Below the pieces are notes generated by a model. The model saw nothing but the letters and a program-made list of their open reading frames with translations. It was not told the origin of the DNA and made no database searches. A stretch of DNA of 26,424 nt from contig JAGATI010000001.1 in the NCBI GenBank assembly GCA_017621295.1, forward strand, positions 1 to 26,424. Direction: 5' to 3'. The DNA is from Clostridia bacterium. GTDB lineage: Bacteria > Bacillota_A > Clostridia > TANB77 > CAG-508. Every line of letters starts with the position of its first letter. Positions within the stretch are counted from its first letter, which is position 1. Below are positions 1 through 8,712 of the stretch, in pieces. A program made the translations under genes and the position numbers.

Positions 1-22
1 ATAAAAATTAAAATTTTAAATT

Positions 23-730
23 ATGTTGCATATAAATGAATTCCTTGTAAATAAGAGAATAGATAAGAAGATAGATCAAAATGTTTATACATATTTTCCT
101 AATTCAAAAATAGAATTGATAGAAAATATAAAAGAACTGTTATATAAAGAAGAGCATAATTTAAATCGTATTGATACATCTAAGATTAAAGATATGTCAT
201 CTTTATTCTGTATGGTAGATATTATTAATGCTGGTATAGCTAATATAGATTTTGATATTTCTGACTGGAATGTAAGTAAAGTTACAAATATGAGACATAT
301 GTTCGATAAATGTAAGCAGTTTAATTGTAATTTATATAATTGGGATGTAAGTAAAGTTAAAAATATGGAAGCTATGTTTATTGGATGTAGTAAATTTGAA
401 GGAAAGGGATTAGAAAATTGGAATGTAGGTAAAGTTAATAATATGAATTTTATGTTTAGTGGTTGTAGGAGTTTCGATCAAAATATAGTAAAATGGAATG
501 TATCTAATGTAAAAAATATGTCAGGTATGTTTTGTGATTGTGAAAATTTCAATCAACCATTAAACAACTGGGATGTAAGTAATGTTGAAGACATATCTTA
601 TATGTTTAGTGGGTGTAAGAAATTTGATCAAGACTTGAATGACTGGGATGTTAGTAAAGTTAGAAATATGAAATATATGTTTAATATTTGTAAGATGTCT
701 AAAAATACACCAAAGTGGTATAAGCAATAA
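23..730 (+). CDS. BspA-like DUF285 repeat protein (paralogue 1)
   Basis: This 235-residue protein has six copies of a roughly 25-residue repeat with the core W-(D/N)-V-S-(K/N)-V-x-(N/D)-M-x-x-M-F, the signature of the BspA-like leucine-rich DUF285 family. An N-terminal cap precedes the repeats: a short MxHINEFL-type peptide, a tyrosine/proline segment (YFPNS) and an LN-x-IDTS stretch. The C-terminus ends in PKWYKQ, and a PxWY ending recurs in all six paralogues of this window. There is no signal peptide or membrane segment. Members of this family in bacteria are often surface or adhesion proteins; the role in a phage is unknown, with host binding, virion decoration or protein-protein contact all possible. 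The next paralogue follows after 33 bases. Family assignment is secure, function is not. Confidence 0.85.
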   Translation: MLHINEFLVNKRIDKKIDQNVYTYFPNSKIELIENIKELLYKEEHNLNRIDTSKIKDMSSLFCMVDIINAGIANIDFDISDWNVSKVTNMRHMFDKCKQFNCNLYNWDVSKVKNMEAMFIGCSKFEGKGLENWNVGKVNNMNFMFSGCRSFDQNIVKWNVSNVKNMSGMFCDCENFNQPLNNWDVSNVEDISYMFSGCKKFDQDLNDWDVSKVRNMKYMFNICKMSKNTPKWYKQ

Positions 731-763
731 AACATATAAAATTTATAATTTTAACATTTAATC

Positions 764-1384
764 ATGATACACATAAATGAATTTCTGATAAATAGTAGGA
801 TAAATAAGAAGATAGATCAACATCAATATTTCCCAAACAGTCTATCTGAATTAGAAAGCATCATAATTGAGCTTTTAAGTAATAAGATGTATGATTTAAA
901 TTGTATTGATACATCTAAAATAACAAGTATGAATCATCTATTTGATGTAAATGTTACAACAATTATAAATGATATTGATATAAATATAAGTAGTTGAGAT
1001 GTAAGTAATGTGACGGATATGAGTTATATGTTTTCTGGTTTATCAAAATTCAATTGCGACATAAGTAATTGGAATGTTAGTAAGGTTGAAGACATGTCTT
1101 ATATGTTTGAAGATTGTGAAATTTTCAATTGTGACATAAGTAATTGGGATGTCAGTAAGGTGAGAGATATGTCATGTATGTTTGCTGGTTGTTGGAAATT
1201 TGATCAACCATTATATAAATGGAATATTGATAATTGTAATGATTTTTCTTATATGTTTGCAGATTGTTATGAATTAAATCAAAATTTAGATTGTTGGAAT
1301 ATAAATAAAATTAAATATTATATAGATAATATGTTTCTTAATTGTAAGTCAATGAAAAAATTACCAAAATGGTATAAAGAATAG
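764..1384 (+). pseudogene. DUF285 repeat protein (paralogue 2) interrupted by in-frame TGA
   Basis: One reading frame runs from the ATG at 764 to the TAG at 1382-1384, broken only by TGA at 995-997. The stop falls exactly where the invariant Trp of the first repeat belongs: residues before it read ISS and after it DVSNVTDMSYMF. A single G-to-A change (TGG to TGA) explains it. Downstream of the stop the frame stays open for 128 codons with four further repeats and the usual LPKWYKE ending, so decay is recent or the stop is read through. The N-terminus, MIHINEFLINSRI, is nearly the same as in paralogue 1. An ATG at 1010 could restart a 124-residue product. I favour a fresh pseudogene over recoding because every other repeat Trp in the window uses TGG. 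Confidence 0.75.
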
Positions 1385-1420
1385 TTATTGGTAAGATTAA
1401 TGTTCAATAACTTTATTTTT
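1383..1420 (+). terminator. Probable intrinsic terminator after DUF285 paralogue 2
   Basis: An 8-bp stem, AGTTATTG (1383-1390) with CAATAACT (1405-1412), is followed by the T-rich tract TTATTTTT. It overlaps the stop codon of the gene before it and separates the DUF285 pair from the virion gene at 1445. The stem is short and AT-rich, so strength is uncertain. Confidence 0.45.
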
Positions 1421-1444
1421 AACTAAGATATAAAATACATATAT

Positions 1445-3625
1445 ATGATATCATTCCCATCAACTTTAAATAGAGGCGGTGCTAATCTAAATTTACCAAA
1501 TGTATCTAATTCAACTAAAGATGTAATTAAAGATGCATTTAAGCAAGCTTTCAACAAAGGTTTGTCAGCTATTACAACAGGTGCTGACTTAGATACTGTT
1601 GGCATAAGATATGATGCTACAATAGATAAAGCTGCTCTATTAGACAATACTAATCTTGCATACAATGGACAAATTTCATTTACCCATAAAGTAGATGAAG
1701 CGCTATATAAGTATGAAGATCCATTTCATATGCCTTTAGCTGCTATAGACAGTATGAATAAGTATAAAGTGTATATATGGGATAAAGACATACAATATTC
1801 ACATAAAGCAACTAAGAGGGGTGATTCTTCTGACAACTTATATGGCAAGGTTGGTGCTGAACTTTCAGGTTCATTATTCAATCCATATTACGGAATGCTT
1901 AGAAAGGGTCCAACACCATCTACTCCACTTATGACAAACCAGGATCCAAACTATGTACATTCAGAAGATTGTACTATAAAGAATCTAGTAAAGTTGTCTA
2001 ATGAATCAGGTGCTGATGGAAAATCTCCACTTGGACAGGCAAGATATAAGTATTCAGACTTTATGTATTGTAAAGATTTAGGAAAGATAGCAAACAACCA
2101 CTTGATAACATTACGTAGATTCTCTACTCCTGTTGGCGACAATATATTTACTGAAGCTGCAATGCCTAAGTCAACAAGTAATTTTTCTATGATGGGTGAC
2201 ATAGGAAGATTGGTTACTTGGTTTGGTAATGAAGACAATAAGCTAGAGGACATACTTAAATATGACTATGTTGCTACATGGAAAGAAATAAGCAATGAAA
2301 TAAAGCAACAACATTCTAAAGAAGGTGAAGGTACTGATGAAGGTGCCGGATTTAAGAATATAGCAAATAAAGCTGTATTGGCATTTGGCAATACTCCATA
2401 TTCATATAAAGAAGCTATTGAACAAGGAACTAATCCAGCTTTTCGTCTTCCATTTTTCAATAAACTTGTAGAATCAGGTCAGTATCAAAATGATCCAGTA
2501 ATCCTTGGTGAGAATTATGATGAGCATAAAGTGTATGAGCCTAAGAATACTATAAGAAAGATACATATATATGATGGTGAGCTTACATTCAATCATGAAT
2601 TCACTTTAGTGTTCAACTATACATTACGTGCATATGACAACATAAATCCTAAAGCTGCATTCTTAGACTTACTTGGAAATATTATGGTTGTAACATATAG
2701 ACGTGGTCATTACTGGGCAGGACAAAATGAAGTTCTTGGTGTGCAACAAGATACACAAGGATGGAGATTAGCTCATAATATAATACATAAGGGTGTTGAG
2801 ACAACTAGAGCATTCATAAGTCAGTTAATTACTGGAGGTGGAAAAAACTTTGCAGCATCTATGCTTGGTTCAATAGGAAATGCAGCTAAAGACTTCATGG
2901 ATTATTTTAAACAAGGTGCATCCACTGCAATGAATGCAATTAAAAATGGAGATATGCAAAGTATTGCAGCAAATTTGTTGAATGATGCAGCATCATTATC
3001 AGAAGGTTTGCTTAAGAACTATCTTGGTAGACCATCTGTATATCAATTCAATTCATTGATAGCAGGAAATGATACTGGTACATGGCATCTTACTATAGGA
3101 AATCCTCTCAATCCAATAGCTGTAATGGGCAACCTAATATTGACGAAGTCCGAAATTCAACATTATGGACCTCTTGGTGTAGATGACTTTCCTACTGGTC
3201 TTAAGGTTACAGTGTCTCTAAAGCATGCAATGCCAAGAGATGCTACAAAGATAGAAAGAATGTATACTGAAGGATTAGGTACTATATATCAGAGCTTAAA
3301 CAACATAAAGGACATAACACAAATTTATAATTTACAACAACCACCAGTTGCTGATAGAAGTTCTGAACCATCAAGTGATGTTAGATCTGCAAGTAAGCCA
3401 AAAGAGATTCATATAGATAAGTTGTTGAAGACAATAAATAAGCCATTAAAAATATCTACACCAGAAATTCATATTGACAAATTATTGAATTTGACAAATG
3501 CTAAAGAGCCATTTCAAATAAAGACAGGTCAGTTAATGAATCAAAACTTAATAAAAGATGGATATAATTATCTTGGTGACTATGATATTGAGAGAATAAA
3601 TGCTAATAGAGATCAATTAACATAG
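1445..3625 (+). CDS. Putative large virion (tail/baseplate) structural protein
   Basis: A 726-residue protein, the largest in the window. I do not recognise a named family with certainty. Its position at the head of a block containing a lysin and another baseplate-like protein, its size and its lack of enzyme motifs suggest a virion component. A segment near residues 570-640, with GNPLNPI, LGVDDFPTGLKVTVSLKHAMPRD and a following MYTEG (from about 595 on), has the look of a conserved beta-rich structural domain. Residues near 460-530 are Ala/Gly-rich and helical. The C-terminal tail is low in complexity (Pro/Ser-rich) and holds a repeated peptide EIHIDKLL, present twice about 20 residues apart. 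No signal peptide. The gene ends with TAG. There is no terminator before the kinase gene, so read-through into it is expected. Confidence 0.55.
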   Translation: MISFPSTLNRGGANLNLPNVSNSTKDVIKDAFKQAFNKGLSAITTGADLDTVGIRYDATIDKAALLDNTNLAYNGQISFTHKVDEALYKYEDPFHMPLAAIDSMNKYKVYIWDKDIQYSHKATKRGDSSDNLYGKVGAELSGSLFNPYYGMLRKGPTPSTPLMTNQDPNYVHSEDCTIKNLVKLSNESGADGKSPLGQARYKYSDFMYCKDLGKIANNHLITLRRFSTPVGDNIFTEAAMPKSTSNFSMMGDIGRLVTWFGNEDNKLEDILKYDYVATWKEISNEIKQQHSKEGEGTDEGAGFKNIANKAVLAFGNTPYSYKEAIEQGTNPAFRLPFFNKLVESGQYQNDPVILGENYDEHKVYEPKNTIRKIHIYDGELTFNHEFTLVFNYTLRAYDNINPKAAFLDLLGNIMVVTYRRGHYWAGQNEVLGVQQDTQGWRLAHNIIHKGVETTRAFISQLITGGGKNFAASMLGSIGNAAKDFMDYFKQGASTAMNAIKNGDMQSIAANLLNDAASLSEGLLKNYLGRPSVYQFNSLIAGNDTGTWHLTIGNPLNPIAVMGNLILTKSEIQHYGPLGVDDFPTGLKVTVSLKHAMPRDATKIERMYTEGLGTIYQSLNNIKDITQIYNLQQPPVADRSSEPSSDVRSASKPKEIHIDKLLKTINKPLKISTPEIHIDKLLNLTNAKEPFQIKTGQLMNQNLIKDGYNYLGDYDIERINANRDQLT

Positions 3626-3646
3626 TCAATTATTAATATAACAATT

Positions 3647-3678
3647 ATTGAATGTTGTTCATTTAGTTTCTATATTTA
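3647..3678 (+). promoter_or_regulatory. Bacteroidota-type promoter candidate for the dNMP kinase
   Basis: ATTG at 3647-3650, a 20-base spacer, then TATATTTA at 3671-3678. The Bacteroidota consensus is TTTG, 19-21 bases, TAnnTTTG; here the final G is A, so the match is imperfect, but the spacing is identical to the three better copies in this window. The start codon lies 26 bases downstream. Confidence 0.5.
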
Positions 3679-3717
3679 TATAAATATTTTCTGATAGAAA
3701 CTAAATGAACAACATTC
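3650..3717 (+). repeat. 24-bp perfect inverted repeat spanning promoter spacer and start codon
   Basis: The left arm is 3650-3673 and the right arm 3694-3717, fully complementary over 24 bp around a 20-base loop. The left arm begins on the last base of the putative -33 element and covers the spacer up to the -7 element. The right arm holds the leader, the ATG at 3705 and the first codons of the kinase. In a transcript arriving from the gene at 1445 the hairpin would bury the start codon. A transcript begun in or after the loop would lack the left arm. Confidence 0.9.
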
Positions 3718-4739
3718 TTTATATAGGACTTAATGGATATGCAGGATCAGGTAAAGACACTGTAGCAAAAATGCTTCATCACATATTGAATAGAGATTGG
3801 TCTTCTTATGATGAATGCAGACAAGCGTATCATCAAAATGCAGAAATACTTGCAACATATGAAAATTCTGACATATATTCAAGCAATAGAGTATTTTGTA
3901 TTGCTTTTGCTGATCAACTGAAAAACATATGTGCAAGTATGTTTGGAATACCTGTAGAAAGATTCTATTACAATAAAGCAAATTCTTGGATATGCATAAA
4001 TAAAGACTTTGAATATACAGAATCAAAACCATTGCCTCAATATATAATATCAGCAGAAGACTACTATACTTGTTATAATGTATACAACAATTATGCTGAC
4101 AAATATTGGATGTCACTTAGAGAATTGTTAGTATATGTTGGAACTTATGTTTGTCAACAACATATAAATAAGCAGATATTTATCAATATTGTCAATAATA
4201 CTATAAATAGAAAAGTGTCTCAACATTCTAATGAAATAAGATATGCTATAGTTACAGATGTTAGATTCTTACATGAGCTTGAATTCATACATAATAAGAA
4301 GGGAATTACTATAAACATATATAGATACAATGTAAAACAACTTGACAATATAGCTGAGCATGATCTTGATGATTCTGAAGACTTTGATTTTATAATAGAT
4401 AATAATGGTACTTATGATGAGCTGTTTAGAGATGTGTGGGATATGGTTCATAATAACGCAATATTTTCAAACTATACTATAGAGCTAGATTCTCGAGACA
4501 ATACAAACAACTATTTGCGTCTTGTAGAAAATAGAAATGATTATGATGTGTATAGCTTATGTACAGAATTTGATATTGTCAGAGTACAACATTCTGATGG
4601 ATATATAACAAAAATTGATCCAAGTGGTGGCCCTATGATAGTTGTAGGTAAGACAATAGATGCTGAAGAAATGAAAGTACCACTTAAGATATACACCATA
4701 GAAAATAAGCCAGGATTTTATATTGATTTGAAGAAATGA
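3705..4739 (+). CDS. Deoxynucleoside monophosphate kinase-like protein
   Basis: The 344-residue product carries a P-loop, GYAGSGKDT, at residues 11-19, and resembles the phage T4 gene 1 type of deoxynucleotide monophosphate kinase, which phosphorylates dNMPs to dNDPs for phage DNA synthesis. Further family-like features are a VTDVRF segment near residue 185, followed by EL and a hydrophobic strand, and an EHDLDD...DFIIDNNGTYDELF region near residues 223-245. The protein is longer than T4 gp1 (about 240 residues): the last 100 residues form an extra domain of unknown role, with a hydrophilic beta-like pattern. The start is the first ATG after the promoter; it sits inside the right arm of a perfect inverted repeat, suggesting translational control. 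It stops with TGA. Confidence 0.75.
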   Translation: MNNILYIGLNGYAGSGKDTVAKMLHHILNRDWSSYDECRQAYHQNAEILATYENSDIYSSNRVFCIAFADQLKNICASMFGIPVERFYYNKANSWICINKDFEYTESKPLPQYIISAEDYYTCYNVYNNYADKYWMSLRELLVYVGTYVCQQHINKQIFINIVNNTINRKVSQHSNEIRYAIVTDVRFLHELEFIHNKKGITINIYRYNVKQLDNIAEHDLDDSEDFDFIIDNNGTYDELFRDVWDMVHNNAIFSNYTIELDSRDNTNNYLRLVENRNDYDVYSLCTEFDIVRVQHSDGYITKIDPSGGPMIVVGKTIDAEEMKVPLKIYTIENKPGFYIDLKK

Positions 4740-4753
4740 CAGATATTTATTTT

Positions 4754-4790
4754 TATTAAATTCATGTGTTCATAAACACAGAAATTAATA
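4754..4790 (+). other. Imperfect hairpin between kinase and membrane protein genes
   Basis: Bases 4754-4770 and 4775-4790 are complementary apart from one mismatch and one bulged base, with a tight CATA loop and a TGTGTT/AACACA core. No T-tract follows, so this is not a standard terminator. It may be an RNA-processing or stabilising hairpin. It could also arise by chance in AT-rich DNA, although the core is fairly specific. Confidence 0.35.
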
Positions 4791-4817
4791 TTAGCATAAC
4801 ATATCTCATAACAAATA

Positions 4818-5702
4818 ATGGACTTCTTACAAACTATAATTGAATTTTTCATTCAGTATGGTTGGGCAGGCATAATTGCTTTAGCCACAATTGGTGGAAT
4901 TTTCTTATTAGTAAAGCATATGGACAACAAAGGTGATGAACGTGAGCATGATCTTATCAACCAAGTTGTAAAATCAAACGAAAATCTAACCAAAACCATA
5001 CTTGATTCCAATAAAGACTTAACAGAAACATTAGTAAGTACGTTGACAAATACTGTAACATCAATAAACAATGACATCAATAAGAATGTTAATGAAATCG
5101 AACATAAGCTTATAGATACATTGAATACTACTATAACAACGCATTATCAAGATAAAGAAAAAGAACATAGAGATTCACAAGAACATAGGTTCAACATAAC
5201 AAAAGATGTATCTAATAAGTTGTTCAATATGATGAAGCAATTTAATTCACAACGTGCAACTATAATTGAATTGCATAATGGTGGTGTAAATTTAAATGGA
5301 TTATCATTTATTGGATATGATGTAACACATGAAAAGACAGATAAGAATGTTGCACCATTAATGCATAATATGCAGGGTATTCCAACATCAACTATACATA
5401 TAATATTTGAAGACATAATAAAGTCAAAACATAATGTAGTAATATATCATAATGATGATATACATAAACTTCATGATAGAGGTGCTACAACTTTATATTA
5501 TAATTTGACTAATATTAGAAATGTTGATCATGTTGTATATTCTGGAATATTCAATGATTTTAATATATTATATGGATTAGTAATTCTTGACTATCAAACT
5601 GGTAGAAATACGTTTAAAGAAGATATTGTTACAGATATTGAAGTGGCTAAGGCAACATTAGAAATATCACAAATGTACAAATATGTAAAGAAATTCAATT
5701 AA
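4818..5702 (+). CDS. Membrane-anchored coiled-coil protein with C-terminal GAF-like domain
   Basis: This 294-residue protein starts with a single hydrophobic span at about residues 10-33 (WAGIIALATIGGIFLLVKH), followed by a highly charged, heptad-like region at about 35-130 that should form a coiled coil. The C-terminal half, from about 140, begins with an IIELHNGGVNLNGLSFIGYD segment and ends in alternating strands and helices, a layout like GAF or other small-molecule sensor domains; that fold call is inference. It lies 10 bases before the lysin gene, so the two are probably cotranscribed. A link to lysis (holin or spanin-like anchor) is possible from position alone, but size and architecture do not match known holins. 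I do not recognise a named family. Confidence 0.55.
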   Translation: MDFLQTIIEFFIQYGWAGIIALATIGGIFLLVKHMDNKGDEREHDLINQVVKSNENLTKTILDSNKDLTETLVSTLTNTVTSINNDINKNVNEIEHKLIDTLNTTITTHYQDKEKEHRDSQEHRFNITKDVSNKLFNMMKQFNSQRATIIELHNGGVNLNGLSFIGYDVTHEKTDKNVAPLMHNMQGIPTSTIHIIFEDIIKSKHNVVIYHNDDIHKLHDRGATTLYYNLTNIRNVDHVVYSGIFNDFNILYGLVILDYQTGRNTFKEDIVTDIEVAKATLEISQMYKYVKKFN

Positions 5703-5712
5703 CATAATTTAA

Positions 5713-7044
5713 ATGACAGCGGTTACATCATGGAATGTAGGTAATGCGGTTAAACATTTACAAAATCATTCTAAATCAGCATCAGGTCATCAATGTGCAA
5801 AGTTTGTAAGAAGTGCAATTGAAGCTGGTGGATTGTCAACTGCAGGCAGACCTATAGCTGCTAAAGATTATGTTAAATTCTTACCTACTATAGGATTCAA
5901 CCCTATTGGTACTATATTTGGAAAAGTAAAACAAGCAGCCTGGTCATCTAGTAGTGCAAAACCAGGTGATATATCTGTGATGGATCATGGAACATATGGA
6001 CATATATGTATGTGGTCAGGAAGTCAATGGATATCTGACTTTAGGCAAAATAATATGTGGGTGTATGGAGGAGATGGTTTATGCACTATATTCAGGTTTG
6101 GTGGAAAGATAGACAATACATTAGCTCCATTGTCAGGTCAGGAAGGTGTGACATTTAGTAATGATGGTACTATGCTTATTGTAAATACTGGATGCTATAC
6201 ATATAATGTGCCATTAGATAAGCAAAAAGACAACATATTGCTTAAGACTTTAGCTGAGATATATAAGCAAATATTTAGAGAATGTGTATTAGATGACTTA
6301 TATGGGCAAGCTGATTTAGATAAGAAGTATAAGCTAAAGCCAAAAGAATTCATACCTAAGCTGGACAACTTAGATAATGTACAATATTATAATCTATTAA
6401 CAGAAGATGATTCATCTATATCAGAATCAATTGTTGAGAAGATGCTTGTTAAGATAGATGATGGCATAGGATCAATTCTTGGTGTTGGTGACATAAATTC
6501 TATTGATGATATTATGAAGATTGAAAATGTAACTCCTGGACAAACTGGACTTAGTGAGCAAATGCTCAATATTGTATGTATGTATGAGACAAGTCATAAG
6601 TTTGGATATACAATGTCAGCAAGAGACTTAAATGGTTATGATAATCATGATGCTGGCGGTCATAGAACATTCGGATATGGTTTGTTGAATCATCCAGCTG
6701 ATGGTAAGAAGATGGATACTAAGAAGCAGAGCTATTCTCAACAAGAACTTGAATTATTATATCTAAATTCTGTTAAAAAGATGGTCAATAGAGTTCTTGC
6801 TTGGAAACAAAAGAACAATCTTGATCTTACACAAAATCAAATAGATTCTATAGTTAGTGCATGCTATAACTTTGGTCCAGGATTTTTGAATAAGAGCATA
6901 AGTAATATGATAAAGGCTAATCCAAACAATCCTGCTATAAGAAATGTATGGGCACATTTGTCTGATAAGCAAGCTGCAAAATATCCTGGATTAGTAAAGC
7001 GTAGAAGATTTGAAGCTGCTTGGTATTTTGGAGGAAAATCATAA
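5713..7044 (+). CDS. Two-domain phage lysin: CHAP-like plus GH24-like lysozyme
   Basis: The 443-residue protein has two predicted peptidoglycan-degrading domains. The N-terminal part (about 15-135) resembles a CHAP/NlpC-type amidase-peptidase: candidate nucleophile Cys28 in GHQCAKFV, His97 in GTYGHICMW, and an acidic residue at 109 in WISDF. The C-terminal part (about 280-443) resembles GH24 phage lysozymes: a Glu in CMYETS, then GGHRTFGYG, an SACYNFGPG helix and a final KRRRFEAAWY typical of that fold. A linker of about 130 residues separates them. There is no signal peptide. It could be the endolysin, or a tail-tip lysin that opens the wall on entry; the flanking virion genes favour the latter. 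The spacing between the putative lysozyme Glu and Asp is longer than in T4 lysozyme, so catalytic assignments are tentative. Confidence 0.75.
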   Translation: MTAVTSWNVGNAVKHLQNHSKSASGHQCAKFVRSAIEAGGLSTAGRPIAAKDYVKFLPTIGFNPIGTIFGKVKQAAWSSSSAKPGDISVMDHGTYGHICMWSGSQWISDFRQNNMWVYGGDGLCTIFRFGGKIDNTLAPLSGQEGVTFSNDGTMLIVNTGCYTYNVPLDKQKDNILLKTLAEIYKQIFRECVLDDLYGQADLDKKYKLKPKEFIPKLDNLDNVQYYNLLTEDDSSISESIVEKMLVKIDDGIGSILGVGDINSIDDIMKIENVTPGQTGLSEQMLNIVCMYETSHKFGYTMSARDLNGYDNHDAGGHRTFGYGLLNHPADGKKMDTKKQSYSQQELELLYLNSVKKMVNRVLAWKQKNNLDLTQNQIDSIVSACYNFGPGFLNKSISNMIKANPNNPAIRNVWAHLSDKQAAKYPGLVKRRRFEAAWYFGGKS

Positions 7045-7058
7045 AAGATTTTATAATT

Positions 7059-8711
7059 ATGGACATAAATTTTGGAAATCTTGGAAGTTGTACACCTGTA
7101 CAAATACTCAATCTCAACTACGCCATAAACAATATGGCTATAATAGACATATATGGAAATGAATGTAAGTATTGTAAAGAAGAACTTAAGTATTCATATT
7201 CAGTAGATGGTGTATGCTGGTCATGCTATATGACATTCATGGAAGCACTTGAAGGTACAGAATCATTGGGGGGTGATTACTTCTTAAGAATAAAGATAAA
7301 TGGACCAGTAACTAAAGTAGTAGAGACAGATCCAATTACAGGAGAAGAAACTCCAACTACAGACTATACAACACAACTTGATTCTGAATTTCAACTTTCT
7401 GCTTGCAATTCTGGTAGTTCAGCATCAAATATATACAATCCTTACGCTAACTTAAGTGGTGCAGTGTCATTACAAGCACAATTGAATGAGACTGTAGCAT
7501 GTATGTTTGGCATACCTGTATATTACTTTAAACTTGCACCAAATGTTGGATCTAAAGACATAACATTCAAGGAATATGCTCTATATGATGTTGAGAGTGT
7601 AAAGCAAATAAAGATACTTATAGCTGATGGTCAGATGCCAAGCTCAAAGCCAGAATTTACTGACTTTGGATTAGAATGGCAGAATGATTGGGAGGTTGAA
7701 ATTGCTAAAGGTATGTTTGCTACAGCATTTGGAAATAATGTGCAACCAATAGAAGGAGATCTAATATACATACCTATGATGAAACGTATGTGGATGGTAA
7801 ATGAATCATATGAAGAGAAGAATGGCAATCTTATGTGGAATTCCACTACATTCAATGTAACTCTTGTTAAATATCAAGAAAAGGCTTCTGTAAATCTTGG
7901 TGATGCACAATCAATGGTTGACAACTTTGTAAAGAATAAATATGAAGACTTATTTGGTGATGAAGAAGGTTTAGATTCTGGAGAAGATGCCACAAGTGCT
8001 CCAGTATATGCACCAAACAATGCTTATCCTGTATATGAATCTGATGCCACTAGAAAGTATATGACTAGTGCTGGCATAGACTTCAATACTTCTAATCTAT
8101 ACTATAAAGGTACAATGATAAGTGACAGTTGCTATAAGTTTACAAATACAAATCTTGAAACTCAAATAGTATATCAACGTAAGTTTTGTGGTGACAATGG
8201 TGTAATAAGCTTCATAATTACACCAAGAACTGCTAATTATGAAGGCAATATATTGAAATGTGCAAATATAGACATACATATAAAGCAAGTAAACAATCAA
8301 TGTATGCTTACTGTATTGAATTGTCCAGAATGCAATATAAGAATAAAGTCAGGATTCACATATTTTATTTGGTTGAGATGGAGTAAAGAGCTTAATGTAA
8401 TAGAGTTTTCTGCAGCACAATATGTATACCCTGATGGAATTCCTATGTATAAGCTACAATCACATCATTTCTCATTCAATATAGATAGTCCAATAACAAA
8501 AGTAAACAGATATAATATAGAGATAGCACAACCAGAAAAGAAAGATGTAATATTGCATGGTTTTGATGGTACTATAACAAACATAAAGGTGTTTGATGTA
8601 TATGTTGATTCTATATCTGACATATTGCAGATGTTTCCAACACATCAACATCTGTTGATAAATGATACTGCAAGAAAAGTGTTAGATATGTATGGTGTAT
8701 CAATGCAATAA
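7059..8711 (+). CDS. Putative baseplate/neck virion protein with lectin-like C-terminal domain
   Basis: The 550-residue protein is read from ATG at 7059, 14 bases after the lysin stop; an upstream TTG at 7020 would overlap the lysin gene and is less likely. The N-terminal region contains KYSYSVDGVCWSCYM, a beta-type motif seen in phage structural proteins, plus two Cys pairs (36/39 and 53/56) that could bind a metal. The middle (about 200-275) has GDLIYIPMMKRMWMVNE, resembling connector or neck proteins. The C-terminal part (about 315-530) is beta-rich and ends in FDGTITNIKVFDVYV, like the closing strands of LamG/ConA-type lectin folds, which suggests glycan binding. Family naming is inference; a virion role is supported by context. 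Confidence 0.55.
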   Translation: MDINFGNLGSCTPVQILNLNYAINNMAIIDIYGNECKYCKEELKYSYSVDGVCWSCYMTFMEALEGTESLGGDYFLRIKINGPVTKVVETDPITGEETPTTDYTTQLDSEFQLSACNSGSSASNIYNPYANLSGAVSLQAQLNETVACMFGIPVYYFKLAPNVGSKDITFKEYALYDVESVKQIKILIADGQMPSSKPEFTDFGLEWQNDWEVEIAKGMFATAFGNNVQPIEGDLIYIPMMKRMWMVNESYEEKNGNLMWNSTTFNVTLVKYQEKASVNLGDAQSMVDNFVKNKYEDLFGDEEGLDSGEDATSAPVYAPNNAYPVYESDATRKYMTSAGIDFNTSNLYYKGTMISDSCYKFTNTNLETQIVYQRKFCGDNGVISFIITPRTANYEGNILKCANIDIHIKQVNNQCMLTVLNCPECNIRIKSGFTYFIWLRWSKELNVIEFSAAQYVYPDGIPMYKLQSHHFSFNIDSPITKVNRYNIEIAQPEKKDVILHGFDGTITNIKVFDVYVDSISDILQMFPTHQHLLINDTARKVLDMYGVSMQ

Positions 8712-8712
8712 G

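Noticed and set aside
995..997. General recoding of TGA to Trp
   Set aside because: All other repeat tryptophans use TGG and several genes end properly with TGA (4739, 15916, 20008, 25074), so one TGA is better explained as a mutation.
1382..1384. Alternative genetic code with TAG read as Gln, as in some Bacteroidota megaphages
   Set aside because: TAG ends the DUF285 gene right after its conserved PKWYKE terminus and also ends the genes at 1445 and 21444 at sensible places. No TAG interrupts a conserved domain.
7020..7058. Upstream TTG start for the gene at 7059
   Set aside because: It would overlap the lysin gene and adds a non-conserved-looking basic extension; ATG 7059 follows the stop by 14 bases, as for neighbouring genes.
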